From NCBI GenBank assembly GCA_031380225.1, contig JANNFX010000199.1:1-13503 (forward strand): 13,503 nt of DNA, written 5' to 3'. The stretch is from JANNFX01 sp031380225 (GTDB taxonomy: Bacteria > Pseudomonadota > Alphaproteobacteria > Rhizobiales > Hyphomicrobiaceae). Position numbers and translations under genes: made by a program. Shown here in pieces: positions 1 to 7,148 of this stretch (position 1 is the first letter of the stretch; each line of letters opens with the position of its first letter). The notes below the pieces were generated by a model. That model was not told where the DNA came from. It did no database searches and saw only the letters and a list, made by a program, of their open reading frames with translations.

Positions 1-17
1 CATGCTGAAGGCATGAC

Positions 18-135
18 GTGGCGTAACCCACCATCTCAACTGGCGGCCCAAGCCTCGCGGCCCATGGTGGGTAACGCCACCGCGCTTCGCGCGATCCGGC
101 TTTTACCCACCCTACGGATCGCGCAAGTTTGCGCG
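18..135. repeat. REP-like palindrome cluster
   Basis: Three nested inverted repeats fill the space after the RND gene. Bases 18-34 pair with 64-80 (16 of 17 positions). Bases 66-74 pair perfectly with 103-111 (GGTGGGTAA / TTACCCACC), with a 5-bp hairpin at 81-93 (CGCGC-TTC-GCGCG) inside that loop. A further 6-bp hairpin lies at 120-135. The first two pairings share bases 66-74, so they are alternative folds. GGGTGGGTAA/TTACCCACCCTACG-type palindromes are common between genes in Bradyrhizobium-like genomes, as I remember them. No T-tract follows on the minus strand, so this is not a classical terminator for the RND gene. Confidence 0.6.
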
Positions 136-141
136 CGCATA

Positions 142-2481
142 CTACTTAAGCGGGAACCAGCGCCGGAACAGCGAGATCGTTGCCGGCAATATGAGCAGCT
201 GCGCCACCAGCGACGCGAACAAACAAACCGATGTGAGTTGCCCGAACAATCTGAGCGACGGCAGCGTTGAAAGCATCGTCACGCCAAGGCCCAGCGCCAG
301 CACGATGGTCGTCATGACAACAGCCGGACCGATGTGGTGGGCGGTGTAGGTCAACGCCTGCAGCGCATTTCCAGGTCCCGGTCCGAGCTTGGTTTCCTCA
401 AGCCTGAAGCGGTTCAAGAAATGCACGGTTGAATCGATGGCGAGTGAAAACGCGACCGTGATTGCAATAATTGAAGCGAACTGCAGTCCCTGTCCAAAAT
501 ACCAGAGCAACGCACCCGTCGAAAAGATCGGGAACAAGGCAGGCAAGATGCTGCTGATGCCGGCCAGAAATGACCGCAACACGATGCCCAGGAAGATGAA
601 CACCAAAAAGATATCGCCGATCAGACCCCAGTTGAGATCGCCAATCAGCTTGGCCGAGTTGCGCGCAGCTATCGCCGGCAAGCCTGTCACTGAAATCTCG
701 TAACCGGGGTGCTCCTTGCGGAGTGGCTCCAGCGCCGTGTCGATTTTTTCGACAATCGGCAGGATTTGGCTGGCATCGATATCGGGCAGACGCGCCGTAA
801 CCAAAACCGCGGTTTCGTCTTCAGTTATGAACCTGCGCACCAGATGGCCGGGCAGCAGGCCGACATATTTCTTTACGGTCTCTAGGTTGGCGTCGCCCGC
901 CGCTTCGAGCCAGCGCCTGAGGCTATCCAATGACCAGACGTTGCCGAGCCCCGCTTCCTTTTCGAGAATTTCGTGCGCGCGCGCGATGACCGTCAACGTT
1001 GCCACATCATAAAGCTTGATGCCATCCTGAGCGTCCTTGCCACCCTTCCACTGGATCATGACGTGAACTGGATTGGCGCCGGTGAGTTTCTTGTCGAGCC
1101 GTGCGGTAGCGGCCAGCGCCTGCTCCTTATCAGGAACTTGATCGGCGAGACGGTACATCGGCACCAGCTGCTGATAGGCGTATCCCGTCGCCCCAACCCC
1201 GGCAATTCCGAGTAGCACAAAGACCACCGGCCAGCGCGCTGCCGTGCCCATGATGGCATCGGTGACGGCTTGAACTGCGCCGTTACTCTCGTCTTCGGCT
1301 GCGGCACTATCTAGCGCTTCTTCCTTCTGGATCAACAACGCCGCCAATGTCGGCACCACGACCGCCACCGCGGTGTAGGAGATGGCGACCGCAATTAGAG
1401 CCGCGTAGCCAAAGGTTCGGATCAGCGCCGAATCCGCAAACGCAAACGACACAATCGAAATTGCCTGGATCATTGCCGTCAATAGGCAAGCTGGCGCGAC
1501 GTCAAGCACGGCATTGCGCGCCGCCTCAATGCGCGGCACACCTTGCATAATCGAGCGCCGGATCGCAAATACCAGATGCATAGAGTCAGAGAAGCCCGAA
1601 ACCAGGATCAACGGCGTGATGACGTTGATAAACAGATTAAGCCGGAAATCGAGGCTACCCAACACGCCAAGCGTCCACAAAATCGCAATGGCAGGCCCGA
1701 GCACTGTGATCAATGTCAGCGACAAGCGCCGGAAAAATAGATACGCGACGATCATCCCTGCTATCGCGCCGAGGCCATTATAGACCAGCCGGTCACGCTC
1801 AACGGCGTTGCGGATTTCAAGTTGCATTACCGGCGCGCCGGTCAGCTTGGCAGTGAGGCCGGTGTCCTTGAGTTTCTCATCGAGCACCGTCTGAATATCG
1901 GCAATCACCGTCTTGGCGGTCTTGGCAGCAACCACCTCACGATCTAATGCGATAACGACCATGGCCAGCGTGCCGTCATCGGACAGAAACTTACCTTTGA
2001 CGATGTCATTGGTCCTGAGTTTTTCGATAATGGCGTCGTAGTCTGGCCCCGCGTCGGGGATCTCATCTGGGATCAAGGCCGGCGCAAAGCCCGATGCGTC
2101 CGGCTTGTCGCGCGCCGATAGCATCGAGACCACGCCGCCCGCGCCATCGGTCAACTGCAGTTCGACAACCGCATCGCTGAAAGCTTGCAGTTGCGATTTC
2201 TTGAGCAGGTCCTTGCCTTCGACGACAGCCAGCACATCGTATTCACTCGACGGGAAGCGGCGGTCGATCTCTTCGTATTGGTGGAATTCTTTAGTGTCGG
2301 TTCGGAATAATTCGGACAGGCTGTCATCGACCTTGAGGCGCGAAAAGCCGAGGATGGCGAGCGCGGTCAGCAGCAGAATTAAAGTTGCAGAGACATAGGG
2401 CGCCTTGAGTGCCAATAGACCGATACGGTCGAGCCCAAAGGAAAACATAAATGAGCGGCGCGGCTCTCCGTTACTGGCCAT
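142..2481 (-). CDS. RND superfamily (MMPL-type) exporter
   Basis: A 779-residue inner-membrane protein of the RND/MMPL group (predicted exporters like COG1033), expected to use the proton gradient to move lipophilic molecules. The topology is two RND halves: TM1 near residues 29-47, a soluble loop to about 235, TM2-6 to about 385, TM7 near 417-433, a second loop to about 615, then TM8-12 to about 772. The two halves carry matching charged membrane motifs, GFSDSMH (296-302, Asp299) and LAIDSTVHF (680-688, Asp683), the likely proton-relay sites. The ATG at 2481 has AGGA upstream; the reading frame stays open to 2634, but that extension is Arg/Gly-rich and looks non-coding. ATG 2448 is an alternative. 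The gene stands alone, with no periplasmic adaptor or outer-membrane partner nearby. It resembles HpnN-type hopanoid transporters, but no hopanoid gene is adjacent, so the substrate is unknown. Confidence 0.9.
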   Translation of the reverse strand: MASNGEPRRSFMFSFGLDRIGLLALKAPYVSATLILLLTALAILGFSRLKVDDSLSELFRTDTKEFHQYEEIDRRFPSSEYDVLAVVEGKDLLKKSQLQAFSDAVVELQLTDGAGGVVSMLSARDKPDASGFAPALIPDEIPDAGPDYDAIIEKLRTNDIVKGKFLSDDGTLAMVVIALDREVVAAKTAKTVIADIQTVLDEKLKDTGLTAKLTGAPVMQLEIRNAVERDRLVYNGLGAIAGMIVAYLFFRRLSLTLITVLGPAIAILWTLGVLGSLDFRLNLFINVITPLILVSGFSDSMHLVFAIRRSIMQGVPRIEAARNAVLDVAPACLLTAMIQAISIVSFAFADSALIRTFGYAALIAVAISYTAVAVVVPTLAALLIQKEEALDSAAAEDESNGAVQAVTDAIMGTAARWPVVFVLLGIAGVGATGYAYQQLVPMYRLADQVPDKEQALAATARLDKKLTGANPVHVMIQWKGGKDAQDGIKLYDVATLTVIARAHEILEKEAGLGNVWSLDSLRRWLEAAGDANLETVKKYVGLLPGHLVRRFITEDETAVLVTARLPDIDASQILPIVEKIDTALEPLRKEHPGYEISVTGLPAIAARNSAKLIGDLNWGLIGDIFLVFIFLGIVLRSFLAGISSILPALFPIFSTGALLWYFGQGLQFASIIAITVAFSLAIDSTVHFLNRFRLEETKLGPGPGNALQALTYTAHHIGPAVVMTTIVLALGLGVTMLSTLPSLRLFGQLTSVCLFASLVAQLLILPATISLFRRWFPLK

Positions 2482-2677
2482 GACGATCCTATGCTTCCCG
2501 GCTTCGAATTGCAGTTTCCGATAGACTCGAACATGGCACAAACCCCGGCCCGTTCTCGCATTGCCAGTTAACGCTAGGCAAGGCCCTCCGCGGCCGTTTC
2601 GCAATTGAGTGCCGGGCCATGTTGCCCTATGCAATCATTACAAGTGACAGGACCAATCCGGAGTGTGATGGCCGCCG

Positions 2678-2911
2678 ATGCCCGACATGACCATCGATAC
2701 CCAGGGCCTGACCTGTCCGATGCCGATCCTGAAGACCAAAAAAGCCTTATCTGGCCTGCCGCCGGGAGCAATTTTGGAGGTGCTGGCCTCTGACCCCGGT
2801 GCCGCCGAAGACCTCGATACCTTCTGCCGGATGACCGGGCATACTCTGCTGGAACAAACCGCGGACGGGGAAACGCTTCGTTTCGTCATCCAACGTGCGG
2901 CCGGCGCCTGA
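2678..2911 (+). CDS. tusA: TusA-family sulfur carrier protein
   Basis: A 77-residue single-domain protein with the defining TusA/SirA motif CPMPILKTKKAL, placing the sulfur-accepting cysteine at residue 13 inside the CPxP signature. Family members take persulfide sulfur from a cysteine desulfurase and pass it on for tRNA 2-thiouridine, molybdenum cofactor or other sulfur-transfer reactions in the cytoplasm. The length is typical of the family. The start at 2678 is the first in-frame ATG after a stop at 2666-2668; its Shine-Dalgarno is poor (GGAG at 2660-2663 is 14 bases away), and ATG 2687 is possible. No TusBCD or TusE partners are present, so it may be a TusA-like paralogue with a different acceptor. 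It diverges from the RND gene across 196 bases. Confidence 0.88.
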   Translation: MPDMTIDTQGLTCPMPILKTKKALSGLPPGAILEVLASDPGAAEDLDTFCRMTGHTLLEQTADGETLRFVIQRAAGA

Positions 2912-3009
2912 TCAGCCGCAATTGTGACAAGGCCACTCGATATGCCAAAGTCTAGTGTGACTACGGGGTGGGACGTGTCTGGCTACCGCCAGGCGCCTGG
3001 GCAACGAAC

Positions 3010-3534
3010 ATGCTGACAATCAATTCGGAAGTGTCTGTTAAAGGCCGCCTCGTGGTTGCGGGGCCGGTGGTCCTCGACCTCTGGTTTGAGGGCGATATCG
3101 TTTGCTCGAAGCTTGAAGTGCGGCCCAATGGCTATTTGCAAGGCTCTGTCGCGGCGCATGAAGTCGTCATTTTTGGCCAGATCGTCGGACCGGTCCATGC
3201 TTCAACCGTGACCCTCAAGGGCGGCAGCTTCATGGAAGGCGACATCCATTACACCAAGCTGTTGATGGATCACGGCGCAATTTTCACTGGCCGTTCTTCA
3301 AGATTTCCTGTCATTCAGATGCCCGCCGAACTCTTGCAGCTTGAAGCCAAACAGAATGAGGATCGCGGCGCGTTGGAGCGCGCGGCCCAGGATACGGTTG
3401 AGGGCGACCCACTTTGGGCAGCGGTTCATGCGTCGAAAGCGCTGGGCGCGTTAAAGGCGCCTGTTGCGAAGTCTGAATCGGCTGAAAAGCCGGCAGCGCC
3501 TCCATTGGCAGCCGCGCCCAGCCGCGAACGATAG
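3010..3534 (+). CDS. Bactofilin (polymer-forming cytoskeletal protein)
   Basis: A 174-residue protein with one bactofilin domain at about residues 5-95. It shows the repeating glycine-spaced beta pattern of the right-handed beta-helix (KGRLVVAGPVV, FEGDIV, LQGSVAAHEVV, GQIVGPVHASTVTLKGG, MEGDIHYTKLLM). The tail from about 105 is Ala/Pro/Lys-rich and probably disordered. Bactofilins polymerise without nucleotide into filaments that localise envelope or cell-wall enzymes. No peptidoglycan hydrolase lies beside it here, although an M23 peptidase is a frequent bactofilin partner. ATG 3010 is chosen because the domain starts directly after it; the frame is open to GTG 2968, which would add a Trp/Pro-rich stretch of 14 residues. 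Neither start has a good ribosome site, so the start is uncertain. The gene lies 98 bases after tusA and ends 72 bases before tRNA-Val. Confidence 0.8.
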   Translation: MLTINSEVSVKGRLVVAGPVVLDLWFEGDIVCSKLEVRPNGYLQGSVAAHEVVIFGQIVGPVHASTVTLKGGSFMEGDIHYTKLLMDHGAIFTGRSSRFPVIQMPAELLQLEAKQNEDRGALERAAQDTVEGDPLWAAVHASKALGALKAPVAKSESAEKPAAPPLAAAPSRER

Positions 3535-3562
3535 AGCTTCTCCCACAGCACATCGGCCGCCG

Positions 3563-3591
3563 TTGACTTGATGCACACGCATCCCCATAAG
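3563..3591 (+). promoter_or_regulatory. Sigma70-type promoter of tRNA-Val
   Basis: TTGACT (3563-3568), a 17-base spacer and CATAAG (3586-3591) sit so that transcription would begin about 10 bases before the tRNA at 3607. The -35 box matches five of six consensus bases and the -10 box four of six. The same arrangement precedes the tRNA-Pro gene at the other end of the window. Confidence 0.6.
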
Positions 3592-3606
3592 AAGCGTCCC
3601 AAAGAT

Positions 3607-3681
3607 GGGCGGTTAGCTCAGCGGTAGAGCACACGCTTCACACGCGTGGGGTCGCAGGTTCAATCCCTGCACCGCCCACCA
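3607..3681 (+). tRNA. tRNA-Val (anticodon CAC)
   Basis: A complete cloverleaf of 75 bases. The 7-bp acceptor stem GGGCGGT/ACCGCCC is followed by an encoded ACCA end. The D arm is GCTC/GAGC, the anticodon stem CACGC/GCGTG encloses loop TTCACAC (anticodon CAC, reading GUG valine codons), and the T arm is GCAGG-TTCAATC-CCTGC. All stems pair fully. An A-run (3683-3691) follows, but no obvious intrinsic terminator on the plus strand. Confidence 0.97.
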
Positions 3682-3769
3682 GAAAAAAAAATTTCATATT
3701 TTGATATGGAACAACCCGTGTTGGCAGCGGGCTTTGGTCGTGAAATAATCGCCTCGCTCGTTGAATCGA

Positions 3770-3808
3770 GAAGCGACGCCAGATCACGAACGATCCCGGC
3801 GTCGCTTC
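3770..3808 (-). other. 11-bp perfect inverted repeat after the CsbD gene
   Basis: GAAGCGACGCC (3770-3780) and GGCGTCGCTTC (3798-3808) pair perfectly around a 17-base loop, starting 11 bases past the CsbD stop codon on the minus strand. No run of T follows on either strand, so this may be a transcript-stabilising hairpin, a Rho-related end or a weak terminator rather than a classical intrinsic one. Confidence 0.55.
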
Positions 3809-3819
3809 GAGTTTGCTAT

Positions 3820-4017
3820 TTACATCCGGCTAAACCAAGCGTCGACTTCGTCGCGCGCCTTGTCCTTCGCGTAACCGTAACGCGCTTGAAGTTTGCCTTC
3901 GAGCTGTTCTCGATTGCCATTGATTTCGGCAATTTCGTCGTCCGTCAGCTTGCCCCACTGTTCTTTAATGTTGCCCGTCAATTGCTTCCAATTGCCTGCG
4001 ATGCGATCCCAATCCAT
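3820..4017 (-). CDS. CsbD-family general stress protein
   Basis: A 65-residue, highly charged and hydrophilic protein that matches the CsbD family along its whole length. It has the N-terminal pattern MDWDRIAGNWKQLTGNIKEQ, followed by WGKLTDDEIAEINGNREQLEG and a C-terminal YGYAKDKARDEVDAW. CsbD proteins are small cytoplasmic proteins with a short helical fold that build up under general stress; their molecular task is unknown. ATG 4017 is preceded by GGAG at a spacing of 6, so the start is firm. An EcfG-like sequence lies about 200 bases upstream (4221-4246). The gene is a separate unit 306 bases beyond the end of the MFS gene on the same strand. Confidence 0.93.
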   Translation of the reverse strand: MDWDRIAGNWKQLTGNIKEQWGKLTDDEIAEINGNREQLEGKLQARYGYAKDKARDEVDAWFSRM

Positions 4018-4323
4018 GACGTTCTCCGTGTGTTGAATTCAAGTTTGCCAGCATTGCTTCTGACTACTCCCGCCGCCGCTAGGCCGGCGGATTAACCTGC
4101 ATACCAATTTAATCCGGCACATATTTCAAGATTGCCGAAGCCCAACGCCCCGGCAATTCCAGCAATCTCATTCGCATCCGGCATTTAGAATGCAGGCTGT
4201 TGCAGCGAGTGGCGGTGTGAAAACAAAATGGCAGTGAAATCGTTCCAATAAATTTTGGACACATTATGCTAAGGCTGCCCAATACGGTGCTGCTTGTCGC
4301 GCCATCCGCTGCTTAACGTCGCT
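4018..4323. other. Non-coding stretch upstream of the CsbD gene
   Basis: This 306-base gap between the MFS stop and the CsbD start has no supported gene. It should hold the CsbD promoter and 5' leader on the minus strand. A small GC-rich inverted repeat (CCGCC 4070-4074 with GGCGG 4086-4090) lies near the CsbD start, and an EcfG-like candidate promoter lies at 4221-4246. I see no clear terminator for the MFS gene. Confidence 0.5.
4221..4246 (-). promoter_or_regulatory. Candidate EcfG-type stress promoter for the CsbD gene
   Basis: On the minus strand GGAAC (4246-4242) is followed after 16 bases by TGTT, close to the alphaproteobacterial general-stress sigma factor EcfG consensus GGAAC-N16/17-CGTT (eight of nine positions). 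CsbD genes are commonly under general-stress control, which supports the idea. The implied leader of nearly 200 bases is long, and short motifs like this occur by chance. Confidence 0.35.
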
Positions 4324-5733
4324 CTATTGTTGCTCCGGTACGTCGCGTGGCACCCGCCCGGCGAGAATATTGCCAGCGTCCGGATCCAGCCGCGACAGAC
4401 GCAACACGCAGAGCATTGAAATCATCGCGACGACGGCTAGTGCGTTTGAGAAATCTACGGCTGACGGCGTGACCCGTCCGGCGAACCATTCTGAGCCCTC
4501 GAGCACCAGCGCTCCGATCGCAACGCCGAGCGACAACGACACTTGTTGTGCCACGCTCGTCAGGCTGGTTGCTGCCGGAGCGGTGTCGCCATCGATGTCG
4601 GCGTAGGATATTGCATTGAGGCTCGTGAACTGCAGCGAACGCAATAGGCCAGTCGTCAAGATGAGCCCACTGATGAGGGCCAGCGGCGTCGAAGGGCCAA
4701 CCAGAGCCATTAACCCGATAGCAGCTGATGCGCCGAACCCATTCCAGATCAGGACGCGCCGGAAGCCGGCCAGTCCGAGAATGCGGGCGGCAAAGAATTT
4801 CATCACCAGTGCGCCGGCTGCGCCCCACAACGTCACAAGACCCGACGTCAATGGATCAAGCCCGAAACCGATTTGCAGCATCAGCGGCACGAGAAATGCA
4901 CTGGCCCCAACACCGATACGGAAAAGGGCTCCGCCCGCGACGCCAGCGTCAAAGGTTTTCAGTTTGAACAACGATAAATCCAGCACCGGCTTTGTTGTTG
5001 TCCGCGCATGGCGGACGTAGGCCAGCGCGGCGATGCAACCGATCCCAAACGCCGTCGCGGACATCCAGAACGGCGCCACATGACGCCCGGTCGAGGCCGC
5101 GCCAGCAATTAATCCGGTCAATGCGATCGCCGATAACAGGCTCCCTTTAAAATCAAGCGCGCGCTCGGGGCCACGCGTGTCTTGAAAATACAGACTGGCC
5201 ATGAGAATTCCAATCAATCCAATCGGAACGTTGACCAAAAAAATCCAGCGCCAATCGGCAATGGTGACGATTAATCCCCCGAGCGGCGGCCCGATCATGG
5301 GTCCGAGCAGCGATGGGATGGTGAGGGTGGCCATTGCTGCAACAAGTTTGTCCTTCGCGATTGAGCGGACCAGCACCAACCGCCCAACCGGCGTCATCAA
5401 AGCTGCGCCGGCGCCTTCGATCAGGCGCCAGCCGACAAAACTCGACAACGAATTCGACATTGCACAGCCGATCGAAGCCGTCACAAATATCGCAATTGCA
5501 ATCCGGAACACAGTCTTGGCGCCGAAGCGGTCCGCAAGCCAGCCGCTGACAGGAACCAAACCCGCAAATCCAATCAGGTAAGATGTCACCGCCAACTTGA
5601 GTGCAATCGGATCAAGGCCAAGATCGCGGGCGATGGTCGGTAATGCGGTCGCTAAAATTGTGGAATCCATCGTCTCCATAAACAGCGCCGAGGCAACGAC
5701 CAGTGGCAGAATGCGATCCGGAGAGCGGGACAC
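4324..5733 (-). CDS. MFS transporter, DHA2 (drug:H+ antiporter) type
   Basis: A 469-residue polytopic inner-membrane protein of the DHA2/EmrB-QacA group of the major facilitator superfamily, likely a proton-driven exporter of drugs or metabolites. TM1 carries METMDSTILATALPTIA (19-35), the DHA2 D1-type motif. The loop after TM2 has motif A, GWLADRFGAKTVF (64-76). TM5 has the antiporter motif C form SLLGPMIGPPLGGL (141-154), followed by DWRWIFLVNVPIGLIG (160-175). The length is like the HsrA/YieO proteins and a little short of long EmrB proteins. The start is GTG 5733 with AAGG at a spacing of 6; the family-typical N-terminus begins directly there. There is no EmrA adaptor and no TetR or MarR regulator next door. 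The substrate cannot be told from sequence. Confidence 0.92.
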   Translation of the reverse strand: MSRSPDRILPLVVASALFMETMDSTILATALPTIARDLGLDPIALKLAVTSYLIGFAGLVPVSGWLADRFGAKTVFRIAIAIFVTASIGCAMSNSLSSFVGWRLIEGAGAALMTPVGRLVLVRSIAKDKLVAAMATLTIPSLLGPMIGPPLGGLIVTIADWRWIFLVNVPIGLIGILMASLYFQDTRGPERALDFKGSLLSAIALTGLIAGAASTGRHVAPFWMSATAFGIGCIAALAYVRHARTTTKPVLDLSLFKLKTFDAGVAGGALFRIGVGASAFLVPLMLQIGFGLDPLTSGLVTLWGAAGALVMKFFAARILGLAGFRRVLIWNGFGASAAIGLMALVGPSTPLALISGLILTTGLLRSLQFTSLNAISYADIDGDTAPAATSLTSVAQQVSLSLGVAIGALVLEGSEWFAGRVTPSAVDFSNALAVVAMISMLCVLRLSRLDPDAGNILAGRVPRDVPEQQ

Positions 5734-5770
5734 GGGCGACCTTAAAAAACTAATTGATATGTTAAGAACC

Positions 5771-5795
5771 GGACCTCGCGCGAATGCTTGGCGTT
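5771..5795 (+). promoter_or_regulatory. Candidate EcfG-type promoter for the six-cysteine protein
   Basis: GGACC (5771-5775), 16 bases, then CGTT (5792-5795) differs from the EcfG consensus GGAAC-N16/17-CGTT at one base. Transcription would start near 5802, giving a leader of roughly 150 bases before ATG 5949 and ruling out the longer in-frame start at 5784. It is a one-mismatch match by eye only. Confidence 0.35.
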
Positions 5796-5948
5796 ATCAT
5801 TTACCGGTCTTTTTCGATCCAGTCCGTGTTCATGCCACATTCATGTCCTCAGAAGCTACATCCAGATCATCAATTGGGCGACGTAGCCCGCTACACGCCC
5901 GCTGGGATCAAGCGTCTGCTGCGGCGGACCAGCGAAAAGGGAATTGTC

Positions 5949-6266
5949 ATGATGAAGAAGCTGATGAGTGCGCTGATGGCACTTACTCTAGCGTTCGGCG
6001 CGCTTACTGTTCAACCGAACACTGCTGAAGCCGGCCGCCGTGGTGGCCGGATCGCTGCTGGCGTTGCAGCCGGCATTATCGGACTTGGAATCTTGGGCGC
6101 TGTCGCCAATGCCAATCAGCGTCACCATTACCGATCAGGCGGCGAATGCTACCCGGGTCCGGAACATTGCGGATATGGTGCGAAGCGCTGCTGGTATAAT
6201 GACTGGGGTGACTATGTCTGCCGCCGCGGTGAATATCGCTGCTGGCGCGAAACGATCTGTGATTGA
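5949..6266 (+). CDS. Small exported six-cysteine protein, unknown function
   Basis: A 105-residue protein I cannot assign to a named family with confidence. It has a clear Sec signal peptide: MMKK, a hydrophobic core to about residue 20, and a likely cleavage at AEA near residue 28. A Gly/Ala-rich hydrophobic segment follows (RIAAGVAAGIIGLGILGAV, about 34-52). The C-terminal half, rich in aromatic and Arg residues, has six cysteines (ECY, HCG, RCW, VCR, RCW, ICD), enough for three disulfides in the periplasm. Similar short Gly-rich exported proteins are common in Bradyrhizobium-like genomes. ATG 5949 is chosen because AAAAGGGA sits 6 bases before it and the signal peptide starts there; the frame is open to 5784. 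The gene stands alone, diverges from the MFS gene and ends in a strong terminator. Confidence 0.8.
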   Translation: MMKKLMSALMALTLAFGALTVQPNTAEAGRRGGRIAAGVAAGIIGLGILGAVANANQRHHYRSGGECYPGPEHCGYGAKRCWYNDWGDYVCRRGEYRCWRETICD

Positions 6267-6295
6267 TCGGGGCGACGCCCTTCGAACATAAACAA

Positions 6296-6323
6296 CGGCG
6301 CAGAGCAATCTGCGCTGTTTTTT
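6296..6323 (+). terminator. Rho-independent terminator with GCAA loop
   Basis: GCGCAGA (6298-6304) and TCTGCGC (6309-6315) form a perfect stem around a GCAA tetraloop (GNRA type). Two further pairs (6296-6297 with 6316-6317, one G-T) extend it, and a run of six T follows at 6318-6323. It ends the six-cysteine protein transcript. On the minus strand the hairpin lies past the bamE stop but is followed by few T. Confidence 0.9.
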
Positions 6324-6398
6324 CGTGCAAATTGATTTGTAGAATAACTATCGCACAACCGCGCGGCCTACATTAACAACGCGCCGTCGCGCTTATCA

Positions 6399-6881
6399 TC
6401 AATTGCCGAACAACTGTTGCTTGCCAAGGTTTCGGAACAGCTGCTTGAGCAGGCCTTCATCGTTGGCGCCAGGAGCAGGCGTTGACCGAGAGATATAGTC
6501 GAACACCTTGCCGTCCTTAAGCCCGTAGTTGGCGACGTGATCAACCGTGCCATCCTGAGTGAAGTAAACCGCCATCACCTGCCGGTCGGTTTCACTCGGC
6601 TTCATGAAGGCAGTCTGCTTGGTCGTGCTTGAGATATAATAATAGGCATTGCCGGAACCGGTTGTGGCCGTCGTCGTCGGGCTGCCGAGTGACATCTTCA
6701 CCTGATCCTGACCCATTCCGGGTTGTACGGACGCCAAGTCATTGTCGCGAAACAGATGGCCGTGTTTGGTAATCTGCTCTGCACAGCCGCCAAGCACCGC
6801 AGCAACCGCCGTCACAGCCATCACGGCGCTCAAGCGATCCGTTGTGCGCTTTTTGTCCGTAGATGTCAGGCGCTTCATCAT
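6399..6881 (-). CDS. bamE: Outer membrane assembly lipoprotein BamE (SmpA/OmlA)
   Basis: A 160-residue lipoprotein of the SmpA/OmlA family, the BamE part of the BAM complex that folds beta-barrel proteins into the outer membrane. A positively charged, hydrophobic signal peptide ends in the lipobox LGGC with the lipidated Cys at 33. The BamE domain follows, with the hallmark segment LASVQPGMGQDQVKMSLGSP (49-68) and a second half containing QVMAVYFTQDGTVDHVANYG (101-120). The tail from about 133 is Pro/Ala-rich and then basic. ATG 6881, directly followed by a second ATG, gives a normal signal peptide; the frame is open to 6932, which would put 17 extra residues before it. The gene diverges from the cytochrome bc1 chaperone gene across 267 bases, an arrangement I recall as common in Hyphomicrobiales. 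Confidence 0.92.
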   Translation of the reverse strand: MMKRLTSTDKKRTTDRLSAVMAVTAVAAVLGGCAEQITKHGHLFRDNDLASVQPGMGQDQVKMSLGSPTTTATTGSGNAYYYISSTTKQTAFMKPSETDRQVMAVYFTQDGTVDHVANYGLKDGKVFDYISRSTPAPGANDEGLLKQLFRNLGKQQLFGN

Positions 6882-7148
6882 CGTCGAATCCCGTCGTCCA
6901 ATCTCAAGTACTGGCGCGTGCACTGGCGACACGAAAACTTGCTATTCAGCTTTTCCAGCTCTTAAAATACACATGGCGCATTTGATTCAGGACGGTTCGG
7001 CGGTCCCTTCGGCCTGCGACTCAGTCAACTGGACCCCTTGTTGCCCCTACCCCGCGTTCAAATACTAGGCAATCCAGACCAAGCTGTCATCCCCATTACA
7101 GTGCGGCTAAGCTTTGTAGAACTGCCCTAAACCCAGGAGTCGCGCGAC

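Noticed and set aside
3646..4095. Plus-strand frame of 149 residues from tRNA-Val across the CsbD gene
   Set aside because: It begins inside the tRNA and is the antisense shadow of the CsbD gene, which has a firm start and a full family match.
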